Assembly (NCBI GenBank): GCA_036500765.1
Contig: DASYBM010000016.1
Coordinates: 248,001-312,000, forward strand
Reading direction: 5' to 3'
From: Candidatus Sulfotelmatobacter sp.
GTDB taxonomy: Bacteria > Acidobacteriota > Terriglobia > Terriglobales > Acidobacteriaceae
DNA: 64,000 nt
The notes beneath the pieces were generated by a model. It saw only the letters and a program-made list of their open reading frames with translations, searched no databases and was not told the DNA's origin. Within the stretch, counting starts at the first letter, position 1. Each line of letters begins with the position of its first letter. This document shows, piece by piece, positions 42,238-51,456 of the stretch. A program made the position numbers and the translations under genes.

Positions 42238-42265
42238 ACTTCGTTGGACCTGCTAACGGACGGCG

Positions 42266-43627
42266 TTACACGACTTCGGTGGCGCGCACCGTTTCTTCTT
42301 CCTCGGTGGAGACGGGCCTGCGTTTCTTGGCGCGGAGGAACAGCGGCGGGGCGGCGGCGAGGGTGCACAGCACATAGAACAGCGCTGCATTCGCGGGAAT
42401 CTGAAGATTGAAGTCGAACAGGCTGTGGACCAGAATCCCCGAAAAGCCCAACATGCACGCTAAGGTCAGCGCGCCGCTTACGTCCGAGGTCCAGTTGCCG
42501 ATCTTGCGGAACGCGGCGCGATAAAGCACGATCAGGAACCATACCATCGAGCCAAAACCGAGCAGCCCCATTTCGCACAATAGTTGCACGTAGTCATTGT
42601 GGGCTTCATTAATATCGAAGTCGGTGTAGAAGCTGCGGAATTGCGGGTAGACTACGGGAAAACTTCGCAGTCCCCACCCCAACATGGGCTTTTCGCGGAA
42701 CATTTTCAGGCTATCGCGGGCAATGGAGAGGCGTGTTCCGCCGGAGAATTCCGTGTGGGCTTCCGCCGAAATGCTTGAAATCCGCGAGGTGAGTTCTTTC
42801 CCGCCCAGCCAGGTCAGCATGGCGATGAGCACGACAGCAAACGCGCCCATGGCAATCTGCATAGCTTTTCTGTGGCGAACGCTTTTGAACTGGCGAAGCA
42901 GGATGACGACGAACAATACCAGTTCGACGAAAATTGCGATCATGCCTCCACGCGAGTCGGAGAGAAAGACGGTCGCTACCATAATCGCGGCGGCGACGCC
43001 GGCGGCAATCCGTTCCTTTTCCTTTGCCAGCCGGGTTAGCGATATAACCAGCGGGATGGGCGCCAGCAGTTCCATCAGTCCGGCATAATGATTGTGGTTC
43101 ACGTAGGGGCCATAAATCCTGCCGCCGTGACTGAGATGAACAATCCAGTACACCTTGCCGTTGGGAGCGACATCCTGCAACAGCGCGAAACAGGCGATGG
43201 TGACGCCGTAAATGGCAAGGATAACAGCGAGCTTGCGGGCCTGCGAGCTGCGCAACAAAGTTTGGGCCGACAGGAAACAGAGCATGGCATAGGCGCAGTA
43301 GAGCATAGCGCCTGAAATTGTGTCGTGCGCATAAGCGCTGCGGCCGGGAACCATCTGCAACAGGATCAGAAGGCCGAATGCCGACATGGGCAGGAACAGC
43401 GGATTCCATTGGATGGTCAGTTCGCCATCGAGCCATTGCTTGGCGAACCAGAGCAGAGTGAGCAGAGCCGAACCGGCCTCCAGCACGAATGTCGACCAGG
43501 GCTGCACGGCGCCCAGGGCAATGGGGCCGAACATTAACAATCCGAAGGTTGCGTAGAGCAAGATCGTGTCTATCTGCTCGGAGCGCGATTGTAAGTTGAC
43601 CGTCGTTTTCTTTTTGTGAGAACCCAT
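42266..43627 (-). CDS. O-antigen ligase / Wzy-type polymerase family membrane protein
   Basis: A 453-residue protein with about eleven to twelve membrane helices. The O-antigen ligase (Wzy_C) domain pattern is present: GRIYGPYVNHNHYAGLMELL, then a large periplasmic loop with MLGWGLRSFPVVYPQF and NEAHNDYVQLLCEMGLLG. The conserved His of HNDYVQ is typical of WaaL/Wzy enzymes that transfer or polymerise lipid-linked glycan repeats. It is the probable polymerase of this locus. It lies upstream of nothing else on this strand, but the TPR and BY-kinase genes to the right run in the same direction and probably share a transcript. Confidence 0.87.
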   Translation of the reverse strand: MGSHKKKTTVNLQSRSEQIDTILLYATFGLLMFGPIALGAVQPWSTFVLEAGSALLTLLWFAKQWLDGELTIQWNPLFLPMSAFGLLILLQMVPGRSAYAHDTISGAMLYCAYAMLCFLSAQTLLRSSQARKLAVILAIYGVTIACFALLQDVAPNGKVYWIVHLSHGGRIYGPYVNHNHYAGLMELLAPIPLVISLTRLAKEKERIAAGVAAAIMVATVFLSDSRGGMIAIFVELVLFVVILLRQFKSVRHRKAMQIAMGAFAVVLIAMLTWLGGKELTSRISSISAEAHTEFSGGTRLSIARDSLKMFREKPMLGWGLRSFPVVYPQFRSFYTDFDINEAHNDYVQLLCEMGLLGFGSMVWFLIVLYRAAFRKIGNWTSDVSGALTLACMLGFSGILVHSLFDFNLQIPANAALFYVLCTLAAAPPLFLRAKKRRPVSTEEEETVRATEVV

Positions 43628-43686
43628 GCTGTTCTTATTTCATCCAGTAGTCCGATTCACTCGGCGCTCTGGTTGCGCAGCGCCGT

Positions 43687-45021
43687 TTACGCCGGTTTTC
43701 TGGTGAGACGGAAATTGCCGATCCAGAGCTTAACACGGATGGGATGACCTTCCGGAAGTCGCCGGATGTGGAGAACGATGAGCTTGCAATCGGGCCCGGT
43801 GGTGAACTCGCCCTCCGCCTTGGTCCAAAATCCGGCGTCTTTCAAGTCATCGCTTTCGTAATAGATTGCCAGAGTGTACATGTCTTGCACGGTGAAGTGG
43901 GGCGCTCCTGCGCCCTGCTGCTCTGAGGTCTTGTAATAAGCGGAGAAATTGTAAGTAGTATTGGGCTGGACGGCAATCAATTGATAGATACCGGCGTCGC
44001 GGATTCCGGGGCCGTCAAAGTTCACGGTCAAGGCCTGCCGTCCGTTGCAAGCGCTCCTGAAATCCCGGCGGTCGTCCGGACAGTCTTTGGAATCGAGTTC
44101 CAGCTTGACCCGATCCTGCTTTTGGTATTGCCAGTCCAGGCCCGTGTTTAAAACGTTGAGGCCGAAGTTTCCATTGACGATCAGATTGCCCGCCGTCGGC
44201 AAATATCTGGAGAGCCCGAAACGATCGGCGGTTTGCTGCCAGACCCGAACCGCCTGATCGACGTCCTTATGCAAAATCAGATAACGGAAGTATTCGTCGG
44301 CACGGCGCCGCTCGAAGGGCTGATTGGTCTGAAGCAGTGCGTTCCACACCTTCGCGGTCTGGGCGGTCTGATCGGTCACGGTCGCGCCGTCCTCTGGCTT
44401 GTTTTTTTCCAGCAAGTCGAGAAATGCGAGGTAGGCGTCGTTTTGAGGAGGAACGACGTCGCGTAACAGGGCGTCGACGTCGGGTTCGATGCGCCAGCAG
44501 AATTGGATGGCCGAGGGTGCGAGCGAAGCATCGTTGGCCAGTACCACTCGAAACTCACGCAGGGCCTTTTCGTTCGCGCCTTGAACCATGTAGAGATTGG
44601 CGGCCTCCCAGGCGACTGTCGGTTTAGTGGGATCGGCTTCGATAGCCCGTTCAAAGGCGGAAGTCTGGCGGGACGCATCTCCCAGCAGTTGATAAACGGC
44701 CGCCAAGTCGAACCAATAGTCGGCCGAATGAGGGTTGAGTTGCGCCGCTTCCCGGTAGTACTCCCTTGCAGTGGCCAGATCGCCGAGGTCCTGGGCGAAG
44801 GCTCGATAGTATCCGCCTAGATAGTTACGATATTCGGCGTCGCCCGGATCGAGGCGGACGGCCCAGCGCAGTCTCTTGAAGTCGCCGCTTCGTACCTCGC
44901 CTCGGCCGAGCGAGGAGGCGGCGAACCGGGTCGCGGCGAGAGCGACGTATATCGCTACCAGCGCAAGGGCACTGGCAGTGACCAGCCAGCGGCGACCGGG
45001 AGTATCAAAAGGAATCTTCAT
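43687..45021 (-). CDS. Membrane-anchored TPR protein of the polysaccharide locus
   Basis: A 444-residue protein with an N-terminal membrane helix (about residues 13-33). TPR-like helices follow to about 180 (AEYRNYLGGYYRAFAQDLGD, SADYWFDLAAVYQLLGDASR). The C-terminal 180 residues are a beta-sandwich resembling a carbohydrate-binding module (NLIVNGNFGLNVLNTGLDWQ, then IYQLIAVQPNTTYNFSAYYK). The GNFGL...Y-x-F-S-A-Y pattern recurs in such modules. It may help polymerisation or export by binding the nascent glycan. It sits between the polymerase and BY-kinase genes, all leftward. Confidence 0.7.
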   Translation of the reverse strand: MKIPFDTPGRRWLVTASALALVAIYVALAATRFAASSLGRGEVRSGDFKRLRWAVRLDPGDAEYRNYLGGYYRAFAQDLGDLATAREYYREAAQLNPHSADYWFDLAAVYQLLGDASRQTSAFERAIEADPTKPTVAWEAANLYMVQGANEKALREFRVVLANDASLAPSAIQFCWRIEPDVDALLRDVVPPQNDAYLAFLDLLEKNKPEDGATVTDQTAQTAKVWNALLQTNQPFERRRADEYFRYLILHKDVDQAVRVWQQTADRFGLSRYLPTAGNLIVNGNFGLNVLNTGLDWQYQKQDRVKLELDSKDCPDDRRDFRSACNGRQALTVNFDGPGIRDAGIYQLIAVQPNTTYNFSAYYKTSEQQGAGAPHFTVQDMYTLAIYYESDDLKDAGFWTKAEGEFTTGPDCKLIVLHIRRLPEGHPIRVKLWIGNFRLTRKPA

Positions 45022-45092
45022 GCTGCGTAGTCAGGAAAATCAATTATCAGGCGCGGCAGACTATGCGCTGCCCTTATGCGCCGCTCTTTTTT

Positions 45093-47456
45093 TTACGCGC
45101 TGCTAGAGGAGGAAGAAGTTTCAGCCACACCGTCATCTTCTTCGTCATGATCGGAGGAGTCTCCCTCACGGTAATAGCGGGCATACTTGCTTTGATATTC
45201 GTAATAGTAGTAATAGTCCGGCGAACTCAGGTCCACGGCGTTGAGCAGAACCCCGACGACCTTGGCGTTGACATTCACGAGAATATCGCGGGAGCGGCGC
45301 AGGGCCTGCTTGGTGGTTTGGCCGGAGCGAATCACGAGCACGACGGCGTCGGCGCGGGTGGAAAGGACGACGGCGTCGGTCACCGACAGCGACGGAGGCG
45401 TGTCGATCACGATATGGTCATACTGTTCACGCAGTTGGACCAGCACATCGCGCATGTTGGGCGAAGCCAAAAGTTCGGCCGGATTGGGCGGAGGAGTTCC
45501 CGCCGGCAGCACGTACAAATTGGGAAGAACTGCGGTCCGGGCGATGGCATGCTCCAGAGTGGTGCTGCCAGTCAACACGTTGCTTAACCCGCTGTGGTGG
45601 CCCATGCCGAGGGTCTTGTGAATGCTGGGACGACGCAAATCGGCGTCGATGAGAAGGACGCGCACACCTTTTTGGGCCAGCACCACCGCACAATTGATGC
45701 TGGTGGTCGTCTTGCCTTCCTGGGGCAGGGCACTGGTGACCATAATGACTTTCGGAGGCGCTCCCAGGTTCGAAAGCAAAAGAGAGGTACGGAGGGCACG
45801 ATAGGACTCTGCCATTTGCGACTGGGGCCGGACCTGGGTCACCAGTTCGACGGCTTCTTTGGAGGTGGCGATCACCAGGCGTTTGGGGTTGGGGCCATCG
45901 CGGGCAGTTTTCGAGCCCAGGGGAATCATGCCCAGCGACGCCAGGCCGGAAATCATCTGGGCCTGTTCTGTGGTGCGAACGGTATTGTCGATTCCCTCAA
46001 GCAGGAACGCCAGGCCGATGCCAGAGGCCAGGCCGAGCACCAAAGCAAACATCAGGTTGCGCGGGATATTTGGTTCGATGGGATAAGTTGGCGGTTGTGC
46101 GCTATCGACGACGTGGAAATTGTTATTCTTCAGCGCAGCCGACACGTCGGCTTCGCTGAGTTTCTGCAATAGACCTTCGTACAGCTGGCGACTGGTTTCC
46201 ACTTTCTGTTTGAGCAGGGTGTATTCGATAGCGCTTTCATTCAGTTTGTTGGCTTCCTGCTTTTGCTTTTCGAAGGCATCCTTCAACATACTCTCGCGCT
46301 GTAGAGCTGCGGTGTACTGGCCGCGGACCTTGGCGACAACCTTCTTCATTTCCGCCTGAATCTGGGAATCGATTTCCTTCAGCTGATTGTTCAACTGAGT
46401 CAGCTTGGGGTAAGCCGGGCCGAACTGGGTGCTCAAGTCGGCGCCCTGGATCTTAAGTTCGGCCTGCTTGCTCTTCAATTGATCGAGCAGCGCCGAGGTC
46501 GATTGTGTGCCGGGAGTTCCGTCATCCAGGCCTTCGGCGCTGCTGGCGATCGCGTCCGGATCGCCGGACTCGACCAACCGGTAGAGGGCCTCCTTGTCCA
46601 TGCGATCGCTTTCGGCGGAGGTGAGCTGTTTGTTGAGCTCGTCCAACTTTGACATCGTGATGTTCTGTTTTTCGTCGATGCCCAGGATTTCGTGCTCTTT
46701 CTGATATTGGACGAGCTTTTCCTGCGAGGTTTCCACCTGCATCTGGAGATCGACGAGTTGCCCCTTTAGCCACTCCGAGGCCTGCAAGGTGGAGTTATAG
46801 CGTTTCTGGAAATTGTTTTCGACATAAGTGCGCATCAGCGTGTTGACCACTGTCGAGGCCCGTTGGGGATCGGGGCTGCGGAATTTTACCTCGATGATGC
46901 GGGTATTCGGAACCAGGGTGACGGTCAAATTTCCCTTTAAATCGCCGATGGCGGCGGTGGCCCGGGCAGGATCGTTTTGCAGTGGGTCAGGCGCCAGGTC
47001 GGGGGATTCCGAAGGTGGAGGGGGAGCCTGGCCGGAGAACTTCGTGTCCTGATACAGATGCAGTTCGCCGATCACTTGCAGAGCGAGGGAATCGCTCTGC
47101 AAAGTTTTTATGTCCGTTTCTAATTCGGTAGGGTCGAAATAATCCAGGCTGAAGGTGGCGGTATTCTGAAAGTTGAGGCTGGCATCGGGCTTATTGATTT
47201 CGATGGTGCCCTTCGCCTCGTATCTCTTGGTCATCTTCAGGCTGGCGATGGCGACGACGCAAAAAATGGTGATCAGGCAGCCCAGTACGATCCATTTGCG
47301 CTTGCGCAAGATTCGGATCGATTCGCCGAGTGCGGAATCGCGCGTGGGGAATTCGGAATAGAGGCGCGCACCCGGCGGGCTTTGCGTCTCCAGGTTTTGA
47401 TTCGGATACATCTCGCGAACTGAGGGGTTGGCCGGTACCAGGGGTCCGAAATCCAT
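45093..47456 (-). CDS. Polysaccharide chain-length regulator / BY-kinase (Wzc-like)
   Basis: A 787-residue inner-membrane protein. The Wzz domain with two membrane helices flanks a coiled-coil periplasmic region (~55-500). A bacterial tyrosine-kinase domain follows, with Walker A around K582 (ALPQEGKTTTSINCAVV), Walker A' VLLIDADLRRPSIH and Walker B IVIDTPPSLSVTDAV. The C-terminus carries the expected tyrosine cluster (five consecutive Tyr, then EYQSKYARYYREG). It cycles phosphorylation to control polymer length and export. ATG at 47456 with GAGGAG upstream. The outer-membrane Wza partner is not in the window. Confidence 0.93.
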   Translation of the reverse strand: MDFGPLVPANPSVREMYPNQNLETQSPPGARLYSEFPTRDSALGESIRILRKRKWIVLGCLITIFCVVAIASLKMTKRYEAKGTIEINKPDASLNFQNTATFSLDYFDPTELETDIKTLQSDSLALQVIGELHLYQDTKFSGQAPPPPSESPDLAPDPLQNDPARATAAIGDLKGNLTVTLVPNTRIIEVKFRSPDPQRASTVVNTLMRTYVENNFQKRYNSTLQASEWLKGQLVDLQMQVETSQEKLVQYQKEHEILGIDEKQNITMSKLDELNKQLTSAESDRMDKEALYRLVESGDPDAIASSAEGLDDGTPGTQSTSALLDQLKSKQAELKIQGADLSTQFGPAYPKLTQLNNQLKEIDSQIQAEMKKVVAKVRGQYTAALQRESMLKDAFEKQKQEANKLNESAIEYTLLKQKVETSRQLYEGLLQKLSEADVSAALKNNNFHVVDSAQPPTYPIEPNIPRNLMFALVLGLASGIGLAFLLEGIDNTVRTTEQAQMISGLASLGMIPLGSKTARDGPNPKRLVIATSKEAVELVTQVRPQSQMAESYRALRTSLLLSNLGAPPKVIMVTSALPQEGKTTTSINCAVVLAQKGVRVLLIDADLRRPSIHKTLGMGHHSGLSNVLTGSTTLEHAIARTAVLPNLYVLPAGTPPPNPAELLASPNMRDVLVQLREQYDHIVIDTPPSLSVTDAVVLSTRADAVVLVIRSGQTTKQALRRSRDILVNVNAKVVGVLLNAVDLSSPDYYYYYEYQSKYARYYREGDSSDHDEEDDGVAETSSSSSSA

Positions 47457-47722
47457 GCTGCTCCTCAACGAATCTTTGACTGCTCCAAAGCCCAAACAGG
47501 GCTATCGTACACACCTAGAACCTAAAATCCCCGGTCGAAGAGGGCTGATCGTCGCGCAGGAAATTGTTTCGCACCGAGTTGGCTGGAGAGTTCGTCCAAC
47601 ATCTTAACATCGGATCAGCTAAAAACCGCGGTCAATTTTAGTCGCGAGGGGACATGCCGAATGCTGGGGAGTCGGCTATATTTCCGCTATACTTCCCTAT
47701 TCTAGCGGACGATTTGATTCGA

Positions 47723-48457
47723 ATGACGGGACAAACTTCCGGGCCCACGGTTCTGGGCATAGTTCCGGCGCGTGGTGGATCCAAAGGTGTCAGCCGAAAG
47801 AACATCCGCCTGCTGGATGGTCAGCCCCTGTTGGCATATACCGCGAGCGCCGCGCACATGGCATGCTCCCTCTCCAGGGTGTTACTCAGCACAGAAGATC
47901 CGGAAATCGCAGAGGTCGGGAAGTCGCTCGGACTCGACGTGCCTTTTCTGCGGCCGGTTGAACTGGCGCTCGATGCCACGCCAATGATCGACGTCATCCT
48001 GCATACCATCCGCTGGTCGCGGAGCCAAGGGCAAGATTACGATGCAATCTGCCTGCTTCAACCCACCAGTCCGCTGCGCAGCGCAGGAACGATCGATCGT
48101 TGTGTGGCGCGACTAGGGGGAGGCGAAACGGATACTGTAGTGTCGGTTCGGCCTGTGCCGCTGGAATACAATCCGCACTGGGTCTATTTTGAAACCCCCG
48201 ACGGGCTGTTGCAGCCGAGCATGAAGGGCAGCGATCCCATTCCGGCGCGTCAATTGCTGCCGCCGGCGTACCATCGCGACGGGAGCGTTTTCGCGGCCAA
48301 GACTCAGTCGGTGTTGGCTCACGGGTCGTTGTATGGCTCGAAAACGGTGGGGGTGGTTTCTCCGGAAGAGGAAGCCTGCGACTTGGACACCGAAGAACAG
48401 TGGGAATTGCTGGAGCGGAGACTGAAGGCGATGCGCAGCTTGTCTTCCGCTCACTAG
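47723..48457 (+). CDS. legF: CMP-nonulosonate synthetase (LegF/NeuA-like acylneuraminate cytidylyltransferase)
   Basis: A 244-residue protein of the acylneuraminate cytidylyltransferase family. The CTP-binding IVPARGGSKGVSRKNIRLL motif is near the N-terminus, with AICLLQPTSPLRSAGTID further on. The family makes CMP-sugars from nonulosonic acids. In a locus with LegB, LegC, LegG, LegI and PtmE relatives, its product is probably CMP-legionaminic acid. The ATG at 47723 begins the conserved part; an upstream ATG at 47654 has AGGGG very close. It ends in a 14-bp tandem duplication that contains the TAG stop. Confidence 0.82.
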   Translation: MTGQTSGPTVLGIVPARGGSKGVSRKNIRLLDGQPLLAYTASAAHMACSLSRVLLSTEDPEIAEVGKSLGLDVPFLRPVELALDATPMIDVILHTIRWSRSQGQDYDAICLLQPTSPLRSAGTIDRCVARLGGGETDTVVSVRPVPLEYNPHWVYFETPDGLLQPSMKGSDPIPARQLLPPAYHRDGSVFAAKTQSVLAHGSLYGSKTVGVVSPEEEACDLDTEEQWELLERRLKAMRSLSSAH

Positions 48458-48471
48458 CTTCCGCTCGCTAA
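48444..48471. repeat. 14-bp tandem duplication spanning the legF stop codon
   Basis: CTTCCGCTCACTAG (48444-48457) then CTTCCGCTCGCTAA (48458-48471). The first copy ends in the legF TAG stop, and the second restores an in-frame TAA. Confidence 0.9.
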
Positions 48472-48536
48472 TTCGAAGATTGCGATACTTCGCGAAGCGA
48501 ATTCTACACCACGACTTGCAATCCCCTATTTCTTTC

Positions 48537-50309
48537 ATGGCGAAAACGCTTCATCTTTACGCGGGCGATAGCGATCCCACTTACGCGGTAGGAACGGTCG
48601 GTCTGCTGTGTGAATTTGCGCCGGACAGCCCATGCCTGAAGGCCGCGGAACACTATTACGGGCCGGACAAAATGCTGGGCTCGGTGGATGCGGCGTTGCC
48701 GGTCGCATACGCGCTGGTTTCGAAGCTTTTTCAGAGTTCCCCGATAATCGATGGCCTGCCTGTGCTGAAGGTGTTTGAAGAGTTGTTGCTCGAGCAGGTG
48801 AGTTACATCGCGCAGGCGTTTCATCTTGATCGCTGGATCCGCGCGCAGAGTTTCGAGGAATGCAAGTTCGTCTCATATTCGCCCTGGCTTGACCGGTTGT
48901 TACAAGTCCGCAAAGTTACCGGCTCGAGATACACGGTGGTTGCCGACGTGCCGATTCTACAAAGTCATCGGGGCGGGCGTGCGTTGCGGAAGTTGTGGGA
49001 CTCGCGTCCAACGCCAGCGGAGTTTTTGCACCGGGCGCTGCCCTTGTGGTCGCGTCGTGTATCGGCCGCGGGCAAGTGGAAACAGGCGCAAGACGCGCCG
49101 CGCGGCGGAATCTGGTTTTATTCGCTGGCCTACAACTTCACGAAAATCGGACTGCTCTACGAACCGTTCTTTCCGCAAAAGATGAATTTTCTGGTGGAAG
49201 ATCCGCGGACGGGTGGAAAGCGTCTTCGCGAAGTGGGACGAAAGTCGCACTGGTTGTATGCGTGGTCGCGAACCTCCGACATTCCGTCGTTGGGAGAGAC
49301 GCGCTCGATTGGCCGCCGAATTATCGAGGCCTTGGCCGCGGCCGCCCTCACCGCCGACGAAGATGCGTTGCGAACGGTGATGTTGAATAGCGAGTGGTGG
49401 AGCCATCTGCTGACGCGCCGCTTGCCGTTTGTGTTGTTCAATAATCGCGTTCTGCAACGGTGGCGTGAAGCCGTACGGCCGGAGACGATCGTCGTCGGCA
49501 ATGCGGGAGATGAACGAGTTCTGCTGCTGCGCGAAGATGCCGAGCGAGTTCCCACGGTTCTGCTGCAACACGGCATCATGCATTGGACGTATGCCGTAAC
49601 CGATGAACCGGTGGACGTATTTGTGCTGCGTGGTGCGTTCTTTCAGCGTTCGGTGAATGAGAATTTTCGCCGCAAGACGGTGGTGCATAATTTTGCGGAA
49701 CGAAATTTTCCGGAAGCGAACGCGGCCGTTTCGCAGCAAGAGAACGTTGCATGCAAGGACATTCTGTTTATTACGGCGCCCTACGATGTACCCCCGCTTT
49801 ATCATCGGAAGGATCTGGTCGACATTCTGCGCTCGCTGCTGCGCGTGGCGCATTCGACCCGTCGCCGCCTGACAATTCGAGTGCATCCTAACGAAACGAT
49901 TCCGGCATATCGGCAAGCCGTTGAGGAATTGCAGCGAGAAGCGGGATTGCAGGCCGAGGTGGCGTACTCGCAAGGGCCGGGCGTTGAAGCGGTGCTCGCG
50001 CGTTCCTGCGTGGCGGTCCTCCACTTTTCGACGATGTTTCTCGATTGCCTCCGCCACAGCATTCCGATCGTGAGTTTTGGCTGGCATGGGTTTCCCAATA
50101 AGCGGCAATTCGAGGATGAGGGAATTTTTCATTTTGCGGCGAACCTGGGCCGGCTGGAAACGCTCGTGGGCGAGGGAATTGAGGGTCGCCTGCCCCAGCA
50201 AAGCGCGAGGCTCGAAGATTTTCTGGCGCCCAGTCGTCCGCAGGAAGTCTCAAAATTCTTTCAGGAGATCTGGGATGCGCGAGGAGCCGCACTTGAAATC
50301 CCTCATTGA
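48537..50309 (+). CDS. Putative GT-B-fold capsular/nonulosonate glycosyltransferase
   Basis: A 590-residue soluble protein. I do not recognise a named family. Features of capsule GT-B transferases are visible: VPTVLLQHGIMHW (the QHG motif of Kdo/sialyltransferase-like and CDP-glycerol-type enzymes), RLTIRVHPNETIPAYRQAV (HPxE-like), and a donor-site-like HFSTMFLDCLRHSIPIVSFG near the end. It lies 79 bases after legF in the same direction, so it may be the enzyme that uses CMP-legionaminic acid. That link is inference from position and fold motifs. Start ATG at 48537. Confidence 0.58.
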   Translation: MAKTLHLYAGDSDPTYAVGTVGLLCEFAPDSPCLKAAEHYYGPDKMLGSVDAALPVAYALVSKLFQSSPIIDGLPVLKVFEELLLEQVSYIAQAFHLDRWIRAQSFEECKFVSYSPWLDRLLQVRKVTGSRYTVVADVPILQSHRGGRALRKLWDSRPTPAEFLHRALPLWSRRVSAAGKWKQAQDAPRGGIWFYSLAYNFTKIGLLYEPFFPQKMNFLVEDPRTGGKRLREVGRKSHWLYAWSRTSDIPSLGETRSIGRRIIEALAAAALTADEDALRTVMLNSEWWSHLLTRRLPFVLFNNRVLQRWREAVRPETIVVGNAGDERVLLLREDAERVPTVLLQHGIMHWTYAVTDEPVDVFVLRGAFFQRSVNENFRRKTVVHNFAERNFPEANAAVSQQENVACKDILFITAPYDVPPLYHRKDLVDILRSLLRVAHSTRRRLTIRVHPNETIPAYRQAVEELQREAGLQAEVAYSQGPGVEAVLARSCVAVLHFSTMFLDCLRHSIPIVSFGWHGFPNKRQFEDEGIFHFAANLGRLETLVGEGIEGRLPQQSARLEDFLAPSRPQEVSKFFQEIWDARGAALEIPH

Positions 50310-50339
50310 GAGGCGTCATCCCGGAGAGGCGTCGTCCCG
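50308..50339. repeat. 16-bp tandem duplication at a stop codon
   Basis: GAGAGGCGTCATCCCG (50308-50323) then GAGAGGCGTCGTCCCG (50324-50339), one difference. The first copy starts inside the TGA stop (50307-50309) of the preceding gene. Confidence 0.85.
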
Positions 50340-50353
50340 AAGACCGGCGCAGT

Positions 50354-51448
50354 TCAGCCGACCAGCCGAATTATGAGATCCTCCCACTGCGGGGCAATCC
50401 GCTCCCAATCCCATTCCCTTGCCATCGCCGCGCCCTGTTGCCCCATCGTTAGCCGCATGGCGGGATCGTGGATCAATGCGCCGACGTAGTCGCTCAGTTC
50501 TTCACCGGACCATGCCACCAATCCGTTACGTTCGTGAACGACGGTGGGCGCTTCAAAAAAACCGTGCAACACAATGGGCAGGCCGCACGCTGCGGCTTCC
50601 TGAGTCACTTTCGGAACGCCCTCGGAACGAGAGGGCAGGACGAAGATCGACGATTTACGAAATTCTTCCGCCAAGAGTGCGGGAGGAAGCGCGCCGGGAA
50701 AACTAAGATTTTCAAGACCCATCTGGCTCGCCTCGGTCATGAGCGCCCGCACCATTTCGCCGTCGCCAAACCAGACGAAGTCCGCTTCTTTATAACGTTC
50801 GGCCAGGCCGAGAAACATCTGCGGATGCTTGGAACTCTTCACCGTTCCGCAACCCACGATCCGGCAACGTGAAGGTTCCTGCCGGTCGGCGTTGTGGAAA
50901 ATGTTGGCCTCCAGACCGAGCGGCAGACAGGAAACTTTATCTCCGTAGAGAAACGCGGCGGCGCGGGCGAGAAACGGGCTGACCGCGATGATGTGATCGG
51001 CGCTTTCATACAACCAGCGAAGGCGCGGCACCGCCGCGTCCGTGTTCGGTTGGGAGAAAACCGGGTGGCCGACCAGATTGGAAAGTCGCTCGATCGACTG
51101 GGGCGAGGTGATTAAGCCCTCGAGAGTCGCGATCACGGGACTTCGCCGTCCCGAGAGCCTGCGAAGCCTGAGCCCAAGTTGGTCCCCCCAATGCGGCCCC
51201 GGATAAAAAACGGCATCGAATCCGGATTGGTAAGCTGCGCCCAACTCGCATTGCCAGAAGCGCGACCCGGAAAGACGCAGCGTTTCAACGCCGTTTTGTC
51301 GAATTGACCCGGCGGGCTCTTCGCTGCAAATGGCTGTCCAGCGGGCGCGTGGATCTTTGAAGCGAGACAGCAGAGCGCGGGCGTTCGCATTCTGGGAATT
51401 GGTATCGGACCGATCCATCCATCGTGGAACAAACAGGTGAATCGCCAT
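50354..51448 (-). CDS. Glycosyltransferase family 4 (GT-B)
   Basis: A 364-residue retaining glycosyltransferase. Its C-terminal Rossmann domain includes VGCGTVKSSKHPQMFLGLAE, DFVWFGDGEMVRALM and the E-x7-E motif in FVLPSRSEGVPKVTQEAAACGLP. The N-terminal domain is less conserved. It lies eight bases after legC on the same strand and so belongs to the ptmE-legB-legC transcript. Its donor and acceptor sugars cannot be told. Confidence 0.85.
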   Translation of the reverse strand: MAIHLFVPRWMDRSDTNSQNANARALLSRFKDPRARWTAICSEEPAGSIRQNGVETLRLSGSRFWQCELGAAYQSGFDAVFYPGPHWGDQLGLRLRRLSGRRSPVIATLEGLITSPQSIERLSNLVGHPVFSQPNTDAAVPRLRWLYESADHIIAVSPFLARAAAFLYGDKVSCLPLGLEANIFHNADRQEPSRCRIVGCGTVKSSKHPQMFLGLAERYKEADFVWFGDGEMVRALMTEASQMGLENLSFPGALPPALLAEEFRKSSIFVLPSRSEGVPKVTQEAAACGLPIVLHGFFEAPTVVHERNGLVAWSGEELSDYVGALIHDPAMRLTMGQQGAAMAREWDWERIAPQWEDLIIRLVG

Positions 51449-51456
51449 GCGGTTAA

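Noticed and set aside
48957-50201. A 414-codon open frame antisense to the putative transferase
   Set aside because: Arg/Gln-rich shadow; the sense protein shows GT-B motifs and operon context.
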